A DNA stretch of 64,000 nt from assembly GCA_036971715.1 (NCBI GenBank), contig JAVHJL010000010.1, forward strand, positions 496,001 through 560,000, read 5' to 3'. A program made the translations under genes and the position numbers. The stretch's first letter is position 1. Every line of letters begins with the position of its first letter. Under the pieces are notes generated by a model. That model worked only from the letters and a program-made list of their open reading frames with translations, was not told the DNA's origin and searched no databases. The DNA is from Arthrobotrys musiformis (taxonomy: Eukaryota > Ascomycota > Orbiliomycetes > Orbiliales > Orbiliaceae). Positions 35,201 to 46,321 of the stretch are shown piece by piece.

Positions 35201-37889
35201 GCACTCCCACACACACTTTTTGCGCCAATTTTCTTCTTATTCCTACGGCTACGGCATATCCGATATTTAATACTCCCTTAACTTTGCCTTTACATACTTT
35301 GCTTTCTTCCTTTCAAAAGTTTGACCATATTTTTTGAATTGTCGCTCAAAATCGCTCGACTCTTGCAAAATCTCAACCGGTTTATCCCACTTAAGCCAGA
35401 AGTTATAAAAAGCTCGGGGGTGGAGAAACGAAAAACCATCGTTACAATTAGCTGGCGATAAAAAAAGAATACTACGGCGACGACAACTTTGTTAGGGTTC
35501 AACTTGCAGGATCTGGGTTCCAACTGTTACTTATCCTTTGTTCGCGGCGCCTACTGAGCCTCAGCTACATACTCCTACTTTTTTGCCCAACATCAAACCG
35601 AGATTTTAGGAAGGGAACAGACAGGAACAACCGCCCGGAAGTCAGCGGTAAAACCCAACGGACACGAACTTTTCTTCCCTTTTTTAAGATCAATTTGCTT
35701 TCAAAACGTAAAATATTTCGATTCAAGGGAAAATTATTTTAAGGAAATCCCGATCGGTTCGAGCTTCCACCAAGGCGACTGACACCACCCTCCTCCAAAA
35801 TTTTGAACCAGAAATCCTTTTTTTGGCAATATTCCCAGCTCTCTGGTCAATACAGTTTTGGGAATCGCGAAGGTTTCAATAGTATAGCCGCTATTAAGCA
35901 TATATTCCCTCTTCCAGCAAGGATCCCAGTCACAAGGGTACTCTCCGTAGACGGTTACCCAAAAGTTCGACGACAGGCCCCGGATCTAACACGGATTTGG
36001 AATACGATTCTAAAAGAAAGCTGGGGTTTACCCGTGAGATCTAAACTATCATTGGCTAGACGCTCGATCGGTGTCCTTCGGTACGGTACCTATCAGCATA
36101 TTTTTGTGCGATTCCACACAAAAGCAGCGCAATCGAATCAGCTTATTCCGTCGAATCAAAATCAAGAGATCAGGTTGGTACCCCAAAATCTTTAATAGAT
36201 CACACCTTGTTATTATTGTTATTTCCTCTTTGGATTCTGCGGGAAGGCTAGCATCTACACCAAAGTTGGTTCCTGAGTTATATGCAAACATTCCTACATG
36301 TCAACAATATCAAACGGAGAGTCTGCTTCCGTAAATATTTACCTCTTCAAAAGAAGACATACTCTCCCTCGATAATGCGCGAAAACCCTTGTCCTCCACT
36401 TCATCTGTTCTCAAAAGAGATAGAAAATCTTCATTCCGAGCATTCCAAGTGGAGGCCTTTCCCCCCCTCCCTTTAGCTTCGCTTGACTTCACTTCGTTTC
36501 GTTTTTACCCATCCGACATTCGTCATAGTGTCGTTTTCTTTTCCCTCTTTTTAACTCTCAAATCGCCCCGCTTTTAAATCATCTGAGGGCACTTTCGTGA
36601 AACCCAACCTGATTTGACCCTATCCCGCCTTCCGCCTTTATCGATCACAACCACCAGAAGTGCGGGAACCACACATAGACCGTATGATTGTGTATCTCCA
36701 CTGACGGAAAGGAAGGACGAGGCCCGTCTATCTGGGTCCCCTGGCGCCTGCTCAGGTTGCCTAGTCAGATGACATATCCCGCAGTCATCTGCATACCCTT
36801 TTTTGTGGTTTCCTTCCCGCATCCCATCTGCTCCATCTATCCTTCCCTTTTTATTTTTTATTTTTACGTTTGCAGACAAACTGCGGCACCGCAGGCATAA
36901 CATAAACGTACGTCTCTATACCAGGCCAGTCAGTATAGTATTGCATGCATTTTGGGGGGGGGTTGATCTTGCAGCTTTTATTTGTCGATGAGATCATGAA
37001 CGAACGAATGAATGAATGCCTGCTGCATACATATGTTTCGTTTCGACAGTTTAAGACGGGATGATAAAACGTCCTATCCATCCGTTTCATAAACGTCGAA
37101 GGCTTCATAACTTGTTAAACAAATTTCCCCGTATTCTTATTTTTTTTTATTTTTTATTTTTTCTCGTTTCCGTTTACCAAAGTTCCCTTTAACGCCCTGT
37201 CGCCGACATCAAGCAGCGTTTTATGCACCTTCGACAGGCGACATACCCATATTTGCGTGTGTGGAAAGAAGAAAAAGCAGCGGAACTGTAACTGATTCGC
37301 ATCTCATATGCAGCCAAAAGGGTTAGGTTTCCTCGAACTACGACCATTACATTACATCCAACCGACGGACACGCCTCTCCTCCTCCTCCCTCAAATAGGG
37401 CCGCTCTGCCTCGGTGATCGCGGGTTGGGAACGTAACAGTAACCGTGCTTCGGTACATACCATACCGTCCCAGGTGCCTTAACCCAAAAGTGGGGGGCAA
37501 ATAGGACCGCAGCGCTATTTTGGGGAACCAAAGTCGCAGGTTTCTGAACTAGCTATCAGGCTAGTTAGACCGACTTTTGCTGCGGTTCAACATCCAACCT
37601 GTGTTGCCAGCCAGCCTCACCGAAAACGACGTTAACCTCGAACGAGGACCTTCCACCCTTCCCTTCGGGCTACGGGGAGATACTTCATATATTAACTTCA
37701 AGGTTGGAAACAAAAAAAAAAAAAAAAAAAAGAGGACAAGCAGGAAGGAATAGATAATATCTAAGGCTTCGCAAAAAAAGTCCTTTTCATCATTATCCCT
37801 CCCCGCATCTTCTCTTTCGCTTTTTTTTCTTTTCTTTTCGAGTCGAAAGAGGTCATATAGTATCCACACATGACAAGTCCCCTTCCCAC

Positions 37890-39395
37890 ATGGCTACAGC
37901 CGTCCAGTACTCGTCCCCTTCGCACCCTTATACCCCATACCGCCACCACTCCACATTTTCAACGTCGACAGCCTCGTCATCTTCGCACAGTATAGTTCCC
38001 CGCACATCAACACTTCAAAAAAACTCGTCGTCGTACCGGACGACAGGTAGTGGTGCTGGTGGTGGAGGTGGCAGCGGCGCTGGAATGGCGAGTTATTCGT
38101 CATATTCTTCGTCCACCACAGGTGGCGGACCTGGTGCGACCGGGCCAGCTCGTCCCGGATCTTCTTACGATAAAGAGCAAACCCAACATTTACATGGAAA
38201 ACTGCACAAGCGGTCGATATCGAAAGAAACCTCCATATCGGTCCCCTCGCCCACACAGGAGGAATTCTTCCCGCCGGACCCCTCGCATCATAAAAAGGGA
38301 ATCATAAAGCCCTTGTCGTTACTTAAGAAAGTTTCGAGTTCGGGCGGTGGCAGCGGGAAGTTGGATTTGGGAAAATCCGACGGCGGGCCCGGTGGTGGTT
38401 ATTATTCCTCCTCGTCGCCGTACATTGGGGGGAGGAATTCCGCGACCGACCTGTCGAGTTTTGTGCCCACACATCGGCAACAGCATAAACGTACCATTTC
38501 GGGAAACTCGGCTGGGTCGAACACCAGCTCACCGAATTACCTTGGGCGACGGTATGCGCCGACACCGACGCAGTCGTATCCGAATTCCTTGGGTGGTGAT
38601 TCGGAAAGTGCCGGTGAGGATGACGACGAAGACGGATACAGCGAACAGAGGTTCGGGAGGAAAAGAGTTGTCGGAGGCGGGCAGATTGGGCAATTGAGAA
38701 TCGTTACCAGTTCGACGGGATTGCCATTGGCGCTACCTTCCAGGATTCCGATCTCAGAAAGTGCGCCGATATCGCCGGTTACACCGCTGGGGAGGACACA
38801 GACTCTCGATTCGTTTGACGGGAAAAAGAGAAACGAGTCATTCGACAAACGTAAAGAGTCAATTGACAGGAAAAGAAAGATCGTTGGTGGCAGGAATTCT
38901 ACCGATGATTACGTGGAGAGTATGAAAAAAGCCAGGGAAAAGTTTGAAGAACTGGAGAGAAAGAAGGACGAGAGAGAAGAGAAGAAGGCCCGAAAATCCA
39001 TTAGCAAGGAAGAGAAAGGGAGACACTCGATTAGCAAAGACGAATCGAGGAGACCGTCGAACGATGGAACGATCGGGTCAAACCCACAAGGCAAATCATC
39101 GAGATGGTTCGCGACCAGGCACTCGACACCAGACCTAGGAACGACCAACGAAAAGACGATCGGAATTCCCTACAACGGAGCGAACAAGGCTGCGGCGACA
39201 AGCCTACGAAACATTCCCATGCGCGCAGCGGATGAAGGAGGGCGTAGATCCAGAAACGAAAAGAGGGGTCATATCGCGGGAGGAGCTTCTCCCCGAGGAT
39301 TCAAGAACCAGTGGCAGGGATTTGTCATGTGGGTTCAGATCGGATTCGTGAGGATGGGTCGAAAGGTTCGCAGACTCTTTGCCAAAAACAATTAA
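37890..39395 (+). CDS. Serine-rich basic protein of unknown function with conserved-looking C-terminal helix
   Basis: Single exon, 501 codons. Residues 1-90 are Ser/Thr/Tyr/Gly-rich. Several RxxS and SP sites (KRSIS, PLGRTQTLDSFDG, KESID) suggest heavy phosphorylation. A charged Glu/Lys/Arg-rich stretch of about 60 residues (residues 345-400) should be helical or a coiled coil. The last 30 residues (GFKNQWQGFVMWVQIGFVRMG, then a basic end) form an amphipathic, aromatic and basic helix that could bind a membrane. This tail looks like the most constrained part. I know no named family. The ATG at 37890 is the first in the frame and follows a pyrimidine-rich leader. Confidence 0.8.
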   Translation: MATAVQYSSPSHPYTPYRHHSTFSTSTASSSSHSIVPRTSTLQKNSSSYRTTGSGAGGGGGSGAGMASYSSYSSSTTGGGPGATGPARPGSSYDKEQTQHLHGKLHKRSISKETSISVPSPTQEEFFPPDPSHHKKGIIKPLSLLKKVSSSGGGSGKLDLGKSDGGPGGGYYSSSSPYIGGRNSATDLSSFVPTHRQQHKRTISGNSAGSNTSSPNYLGRRYAPTPTQSYPNSLGGDSESAGEDDDEDGYSEQRFGRKRVVGGGQIGQLRIVTSSTGLPLALPSRIPISESAPISPVTPLGRTQTLDSFDGKKRNESFDKRKESIDRKRKIVGGRNSTDDYVESMKKAREKFEELERKKDEREEKKARKSISKEEKGRHSISKDESRRPSNDGTIGSNPQGKSSRWFATRHSTPDLGTTNEKTIGIPYNGANKAAATSLRNIPMRAADEGGRRSRNEKRGHIAGGASPRGFKNQWQGFVMWVQIGFVRMGRKVRRLFAKNN

Positions 39396-41003
39396 GAGCA
39401 TATGCCAATGACCGATTGTGCGTCTACCAGCTTTAAGTATTGGCCTCCTCCGTATATATCGAACGGCACCTCTATACTCTATCACCACTCGTACAGTTTC
39501 GCCTTCTTTACGCTCACTATATACCGCCCCAGCTCCTCTCTCGCTCCTTCAATGCGCGACCAAAAAGACCCTTACGACAAACCTCATGACCTCTATGAAT
39601 TAACGCGAGTATCGATTGCACAAACCTCAAGGTTTTATCTTTTTGTTTTTCTGTTTTTTTACTTTGATTTCTATTGTTTTGATCCTTTTATAGCACTGTC
39701 TTCTTCATTTTACTGGATTACAGGGAATACACGTTATCATTGGGTGCAGGTGTTTTGAAAGTTTATTTATCATATTATAGCTCTGGGAAATCCGGCGTTT
39801 ATCTTTTTTTCCCCTTCTACTCTTTCTTTTTATGGACCTTGCCGAACGATTTCGAGACTTGGTCGTTCTCCCCACTCTTCAACAGATTGTTATCACTACA
39901 CTTTTTTGGGGTCATCTCTTTTACATCTGTCTGGGCTCACGGATGAAGTATCTCTTTGGAGTTATCTGTCTTTTACTTATCTGTATTTGTGAATTTTGAG
40001 CGCGAGGGAACCGGGCGATTACGATACCATGAGCTTCCCACACGGCCCAAGCCTTCTACAACAACTCCACCTTTATAAGCGCTCGAGCTCCGGCTTTTTT
40101 TTTGCCATTCTATCTCTTCTTCTTGTCCGTCATTCCATTTCATTTTTTCTTTCCTTATCTGCATTAACAAAAACTTTCTGGGAGGGAATTTTCCTGTTTT
40201 TTATCATTTATATACACTTGGATGTACCGGGGGTTTTTCCATTTTTTTTTATGTGCATACTACAAAGTTAGATTCCCTTTCTTCTTCGATACTTCTTTCG
40301 GTCAAAATCTTCTTTCTATCCTTTTTTGGGAAGGGGTTTTTTTCTGTGTTCTTTCTTTTTGATAAGCATTTATATACCTTTTGTGTGTGTGGAAAGCTTG
40401 AATCTGAATTGAACGATATATGAACATCTTCTTTTTTTCGTTTTCGCGATTAACGAGTGTGTGTGAATCTTTTGAATGGTGCTCTTGTCGTTTCTATATG
40501 TTCACGCTCACGCGTCGATGTGGTATGATTATGATGATTTCGGTACTTCTTTTTACTTTTCCTTTTGCTTCGGGTTCTATTGTCACGCTTGATTACGAGA
40601 GGCTATGATTTTTTATAGATGGTTTTCGCCGATGTCATGTCATTCCCAGATAAGTATTATGCACATGGTTAACATTACATATAGACGAAAAAGCCCCATC
40701 CGCTATGCGATTGTATAGAATATGCATGCTAACAAGACAAAACAGTTAAAAAAAAAAAAAAAAAAAAAAACATGAACAGGCTTTCTCGGGTTTCGAAAAA
40801 TAAAAGGAAAAAAAAAAGAGGGGAGAACAAAGGAAGGGAACAGAATGCTCTGGCCAAGAGACATCATGACGGGCCGCCATGCAATATAATACAACAGAAG
40901 AAAACGCAAGTTCGCAGTCACTACCGTTACCACAACCTGTCTAGAATTTCCGGAACGCCTGTATTCTCAATTGTCGATACCTCAAATTCCCGTGCGCAAA
41001 TGA
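39396..41003. other. Convergent 3' region, T-rich then an A-run
   Basis: Lies between two convergent genes. 39.6-40.6 kb is strongly T-rich on the plus strand. An uninterrupted A-run starts at about 40749, and more A-rich sequence follows to 40820. No gene was seen. It is probably the two 3' UTRs. Confidence 0.5.
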
Positions 41004-42560
41004 TCAGATGAAAGGGCTATTTGGCACCTCCTTAGCCCGGACCTCTCTCAGAATATCAGCCTCCCACTTCTCCCAGTTGAATTTTCTCAAAGCTTTGGAT
41101 GGCCGAGTCCCCCACAGCATGGGACATCGGAATCCTGGGACCCCAGTTCCACTTCGGATGTATGGATTTGTTTCGAGGGTCTTCTTCACCATGTCTTTGT
41201 AAAATGTATCACCGGGGTACCAATCTTCGGGTAATAGTAGCAAGTGCCCGTCGTTGCCTCTCTCGTGTGGATGGATCCCCTCGTACAGATTACTTTGGGG
41301 AAACCGACGGTCTCTGGGACGTCTCGCCGTTGGATCACGTCGGCGACGTTCACGCTCTTGATTCCCCTTCGTGTATCTCTTGACAGCTTCAACGGCCTTC
41401 TTCTGGCCCTCGAACGGCAGGAATCCAATCTTCCTCGCGAGCTTCATATCGTGATCCAATAACCTGAGCTCGATTCCATCCATGTCGGAAGCTGCGAAGA
41501 ATTGGGTTGTGAGGGTCGACTGGACGAGTTCGAGGGAATCGCTCTCTGAGATGGGTCTCTTGCGCCATCGTTCCCTGGCTTCGGCTTTGATGTTGAATAA
41601 GAAGGCGAGTTCTGGGTTTGCCGAGATGATGTCCGAAGACGTGCCCTTTGGGAATGGGTGGGATAATGGGGGTTCGTAAAAGATGGAGAAGGGGTCCACT
41701 GGGAATTCATCCAGTGGCCCCAATAGTTCCCAGTCTGTGCCCAGGGGCATGGGGCCGTGGGGAGGTAGGAGGACCTGTGGGGGACGGAGGGCCGGGACGC
41801 CCCCGTTTGACATGGTGGATGTGATTGAACCGCTGGACGCGGAAGAGCAGGACCAGATGCTCTTGATCTTTTGGTCGCTGGCGACCGGAGTTGGGATACC
41901 TGTGAGGTCGATGACCTCAACTTCCCCTTCCTGGGGAGCAGGACGGACGGGAGGGGAGGATGGGAGGGCGGAAGACTCGATCTCCATGGGAGATCCGGGA
42001 TGCTCCCCCTTTTGGAGCGGATTTACGGGGGGCGTCAGAGGTTCCGGCGCCAGTATTGGCGACACGGAAACCTCTTCGGACCCCCCGCTTGGTCGCTTAA
42101 GCGACCGACCCTGGCCCCCATTGGCAGCAGGAGGGTGGGGAGGAGAAGGGTAGAAACGGTTCGGAGGCAGAAGAGCCTCGAGACCGAAGGAGGAGGAAGC
42201 CAACCTTCGGCGTTTGGCTGGAGGGGGCCTGGTGGTACCCTCAGCCACCAGGCCCGCAACCCCAGTTGCCTCTGTGTTGGCTTGATCGGCAGACGGTGAT
42301 GGCGGTGATGGCAACAGTGGTAGGCCTGCGCCAACGACCTCGATTTCGTCTCGAGGTCGTTTGAGTGATGGGCGATAACTGCCATGGATCAAACCATTGG
42401 CAAGACTGTCATGGCTGTAGACAGGGCCATTGGTGGGAGATGGAGGAGGAGGGTGGATCGAACTAGCAACTGACATCAGAAGAGGTGATGGTGATCGAGG
42501 GAAGCCCCAAGAGGAGGAGGAAGGGGCAACAGGCTGTTGACGAGAGTCTCCAGGAGCCAT
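41004..42560 (-). CDS. Proline-rich nuclear-type protein with SUMO-interacting motif, function unknown
   Basis: Single exon, 518 codons. The N-terminal 230 residues are Pro/Ser-rich and contain basic clusters KRPRDE (68-72) and PPPAKRRR (112-119) that look like nuclear localisation signals. VIDLT at 216-220, preceded by acidic EGEVE, is a textbook SUMO-interacting motif (bases 41901-41915). The C-terminal half (about 260-518) is more ordered-looking: an acidic-hydrophobic segment, a basic stretch NQERERRRRDPTARR, then a region rich in Trp/Tyr (LLPEDWYPGDTFYKDM, FNWEKWEADILREV). No known domain was recognised. It is divergent from the Rab4 gene across 1.3 kb. A SUMO-pathway or chromatin role is a guess from the motif alone. 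Confidence 0.8.
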   Translation of the reverse strand: MAPGDSRQQPVAPSSSSWGFPRSPSPLLMSVASSIHPPPPSPTNGPVYSHDSLANGLIHGSYRPSLKRPRDEIEVVGAGLPLLPSPPSPSADQANTEATGVAGLVAEGTTRPPPAKRRRLASSSFGLEALLPPNRFYPSPPHPPAANGGQGRSLKRPSGGSEEVSVSPILAPEPLTPPVNPLQKGEHPGSPMEIESSALPSSPPVRPAPQEGEVEVIDLTGIPTPVASDQKIKSIWSCSSASSGSITSTMSNGGVPALRPPQVLLPPHGPMPLGTDWELLGPLDEFPVDPFSIFYEPPLSHPFPKGTSSDIISANPELAFLFNIKAEARERWRKRPISESDSLELVQSTLTTQFFAASDMDGIELRLLDHDMKLARKIGFLPFEGQKKAVEAVKRYTKGNQERERRRRDPTARRPRDRRFPQSNLYEGIHPHERGNDGHLLLLPEDWYPGDTFYKDMVKKTLETNPYIRSGTGVPGFRCPMLWGTRPSKALRKFNWEKWEADILREVRAKEVPNSPFI

Positions 42561-43882
42561 GATGATAGATGTGATGATAGTCGTTCGTTCTGGAAGATGC
42601 AGTTCAGTTGATGAGGATGGGAGGTGGGAGGTGAGATGGTTACGAGATGGTTGTTATCGTGATGGTTGTGATCCTCAAGCAAAGGTTGTTGGTTGTTTTG
42701 TAGTCTCGATATCCTACAATTTATTTTATTTTATTTTATAGTCCTGAGCTGAGCTGGGGGAGCGACGGGCGTAGGTTGCACAGAGACCCGGTTGATATGT
42801 AGAGCATATTCCAACGTCAATTTGGCCGAGTTTGTGTTGCTCGCTGTTCCACATCTGGCAAATCCAACAATCCCCACGTTATTTACTGTCTTTCCTTCCC
42901 TTTTCTAATCTTAATCGAGTCTCGGTCCTACATATGGACTTAGTTATATAATTGGGTATTTTACATATTCTGGAAGACATCTCGCGATACCTCTTCGGCT
43001 TCAATGATTTCTTTTACATCAGTCTAACTAACCACTGCACTGAGTTCCTAGGCGTATATACAACAGCACGAGCTCTACAGCCGCAGGTGCATGGTAGGTC
43101 ATGGATGAATGGATGGACGGTGGGTCCAATCCAATCCCAGGTCGCCATTCCTCGCTATCTCCCTTGCATCGCACCATTTCTTCGAGCTCATCCCGGCCAC
43201 AGCCCTCATTCGGAAGCTGCATCCCGCGCTCTTTAATCAGCTTCCCCCACCTAATACTCCATACCTAAGAAAATCCTCAGGTGGCGGTATTTCTGGTCGT
43301 CTGCGCATTTTATTTTTTCAGCAAAAAAAAAAAAAAAAGTTTCAGATCTAAGAAGAAAGAGAAAAAACCTGCTTCTACGGCCGTTTCTTTTCGTGCGAAA
43401 ACAAAGAGAAGCTATCTAGGAACCTGCCGACGAATTTGGGTTTTTTCGTTTTTTCCTGTTCAGGAACCCTTATTAATGCCAGCGCATGGCTGGCGAGCAG
43501 GTGGGAGCGACTGACTTCTGAAGAGTTGCATTTCCTGCAAGTTGGAAGATAGGAACGTCGGGACTGGTCAGAAACATCAGACGAAATCCACATACATACC
43601 TATCTATCTCATCGAATAGTTCCTTTTTTAATTTAAATCCCCTCATTTTTTAATTTGTCGCAAGAAAGTCCTTTCTTTTCCATTCTCTTCCCACCTTGTT
43701 CCGACATCGCATTTACCCATCGCTTCGATCGCATCGCATCGTGCGGGGAGTTTTATACGATAACGACACATACTCTGGTACCCCAGCGCTAGGTACTTAA
43801 GTGGTGTATAACGATACCAACAATATCAAACCCACGACTCCGACACTCATTACCCGACCTCCTCGAATACCCGCTGCACAAG
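42561..43882. other. 1.3 kb divergent promoter region
   Basis: Separates the proline-rich protein gene and the Rab4 gene, which point away from each other. It contains TTTTA repeats (42720-42740), an A-run at about 43324-43338 and pyrimidine-rich stretches near 43620-43720 before the Rab4 start. No gene was seen. Confidence 0.5.
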
Positions 43883-45511
43883 ATGCCACGGGCACGAGCG
43901 CCATCCGGCGCATCCACAGCGTCGTCCCACTCGTTATCGGAGCATGATCCAGTACGTGCGACCCTTTGTCTCTCTCCAAAATAGCCCACCGACCCGACCC
44001 GGGAACTACCGCAACATTAGGGTAGCTTGAAGGTGTACAAAACATGGCTAACGCCTGTTGTGATATAGCAAGAACTAGGCACGATGTACGATTATCTAGC
44101 AAAGATTATACTCCTGGGACCTAGCGGGTGTGGAAAGTACGTCCCCTCTCTGATAACTAAGATATATCTATATACACTGTTGGATGTTATGTTGGTCGGC
44201 GCTGCTTGTTAGATAAGTAGCTAGGGGCCAGATATGACGTTTTTCCCTCGTTTGGATTGGTATTTTTTATCGAGCCAAACTAACCGACTTGCTGGGAAAT
44301 ATAATAGATCATGTTTGTTACACCGATTCGTTCGAGGCGAATGTTAGTATATTTCCTCCAACCCCGCGTCGCCATCTACGGCATTACATAGAGACTTATA
44401 AATATATTCTATGACAGGGAAAATCCTCTCCTCTCAAACAATCGGCGTCGAATTTTCTTCAAAGATCATAAAAGTCGGAACTGGCAGTCGGCGGAAACGA
44501 ATAAAGCTCCAGGTAGCTCCCCCGCCTCCCCATACCCCCCCTCTAACACCCCCGCTAACAGCGCACACCGCTCCAGCTCTGGGACACCGCCGGCCAAGAA
44601 CGTTTCCGCTCCGTAACTCGAAGCTACTACCGCGGCGCCGCCGGCGCCCTTCTAATCTACGACATCACCCGCCGTCACACCTTTACCTCCCTCCCCACAT
44701 TCCTCAGCGACGCCCGCGCCCTCGCATCCGAAAACCTCACCGTCCTCCTCGTAGGCAACAAATCCGACCTCTCCACCCCTTCCAACTCCCCACCCGGCAC
44801 ACCCACACAATCCGGCTTCACGACAGGGACCTCCGCGCTCCCCACCAATATCACCAATCGACGGGGTAATCATTGGAATTATAATAGTAATAGTAATAAC
44901 AGCGGATTCGACACACCCACCTCGGGGGCATCGACGAGATCGTCGTACGTCGAATCTTCATCTGCGTCTTTCTCGTCCGATGCTACCATCAATGGGAATA
45001 ATCCCGGTAGTAACCCCTGGCGGGATTTCCACTCCTCGAATTCGAGGAGGGGGACGGGGAATACATCTGCCGAGGCGGATGTAGCGAGGGAGGTTACGTA
45101 CGATGAAGCGAGTAGATGGGCGAGTACGGTTGGTATACCGGTGGCGATGGAGACGTCGGCGTTGAATGGGGAGAATGTGGATGAAGTGTTTGAACGCCTG
45201 GCGAGGGTGATTTTGACGAGGATTGAGCTGGGAGAGGTGGATCCTGATGATCCGAATAGTGGGGTTTCGTAAGTCTTTTTTCTCCGTCTTCCTAGGTTTT
45301 TTTGGGGATTGGAGGGCTAATTTGGGGGTGTAGGTACGGAGATAGTGGCGACTGGTCAATATCAGGACCCTCGACGAGCTTATTGGGCGGCAGTTCGAGG
45401 AAAAAGAAGGGCGGAGTGGCCAGTGGACGTTTAGGAGGGTTGAGGGATTGGGAGGAGGTATTTAGGATGGATCCCGGGAGGGCTAATAGTAAGAAAAGCT
45501 GCTGCGGATAA
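43883..45511 (+). CDS. Rab GTPase of the Rab4/Ypt4 type with a large insert
   Basis: Membrane-traffic GTPase, probably in endosomal recycling as for Rab4. Six exons (43883-43951, 44069-44136, 44308-44342, 44418-44512, 44577-45268, 45334-45511) give 378 residues. All G motifs are present: P-loop GPSGCGKS (40-47), Thr65 in SSQTIGVEF, WDTAGQE (91-97), NKSD (150-153) and TSAL (282-285). RSYYRGAAGALLIYD is a Rab signature. About 130 residues separate NKSD and TSAL, roughly 95 more than usual; the insert is Ser/Asn/Gly/Thr-rich. The C-terminus KKSCCG offers two cysteines for geranylgeranylation. The stretch IIKVGTGSRRKRIKLQ before the DTAGQ motif is longer than in most Rabs and, from memory, typical of fungal Rab4 proteins. 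Confidence 0.92.
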
Positions 45512-46321
45512 AAGACTATAAATCCACAACTGCAATACCACCATAACACTGGGTAGATCCCCCCCTCCTTCCCTTTCCTCCTTTTGTGATTTGAAGCATT
45601 TGTTTTTGTTTTTGCAAAGCTAAAGGAAGGGGTGGTTTCTCGAAGTTTGAAGTTTTATGCGGAAGGGAGCGTGAGGATACAGTAGCGATAGATTTCTTGT
45701 CTTTTGCCCTCTTTCTGTTTTCTTTGCGTGAAGGTTTAGCGATATACGTCTTCTTCCTGATGATGGTGATGATGTTTTATGAGATATATGGCCTATTATA
45801 AAATATAATCTTTAATGTATTGCATGTATTAGACTACTGACTTGGGTTCTTTATGTTCATGATCACTTATAATTAAGTGCTTTATAGTTACGAGTTTGCT
45901 AGACTAGTTACGGGTCCACGCGGGTAGCCTGAATTCAAGGACGTCCAGACGCAAGGAAGTTGATACCTGGGCGTGTATATACAGGTGCTTGATCAAGATG
46001 TCGCTATCGAATTCGAACTCGTATGTCAAACATGAAAATTGCAAGGTAATAGTAATACATACAGTACTCTCCGCCTGATCTATAGATCTATCCTACACTA
46101 CTCTAAACTACACTAAACTAAGCTTTTCTTGATCAAACAAAGAAGAACTTTTTGAAGATGTCAAGTAATATATGTGAACAACAAGAAGAAAAAGATCGAT
46201 GACGGAAGTAAAGAACGCCTGAAGATGTCTGAAATGTGCTGATATAAACCGTCCTGTGATTCGGTTTTACCTCCTCCCTTTATTTATTTATTTATTTATT
46301 TTTTTAAAGATGAGGTTTGGT
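45512..46321. other. Convergent 3' region
   Basis: Holds the 3' ends of the Rab4 and UTP17 genes. It includes an ATTT repeat at about 46280-46302 on the plus strand, next to the UTP17 stop. No gene was seen. Confidence 0.5.

Larger units (their letters stand above)
30022..37889. other. 7.9 kb region without recognisable genes
   Basis: The largest gap in the window, between two plus-strand genes. 30.3-30.65 kb is T-rich, like a 3' flank. The block 32160-32300 is dense in palindromes (separate entries). From 33 to 37.9 kb the plus strand is pyrimidine-rich with T-runs, and an A-run lies at about 37713-37731. Open frames of 118-135 codons (31697-32053, 34372-34779, 35803-36195) have no motifs. 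A long leader or a distant promoter of the serine-rich gene, or a non-coding transcript, could lie here; none can be shown from sequence. Confidence 0.4.

Noticed and set aside
43797..44102. 101-codon minus-strand frame over the Rab4 5' end
   Set aside because: Overlaps the first two well-supported exons of the Rab4 gene and has no motif.
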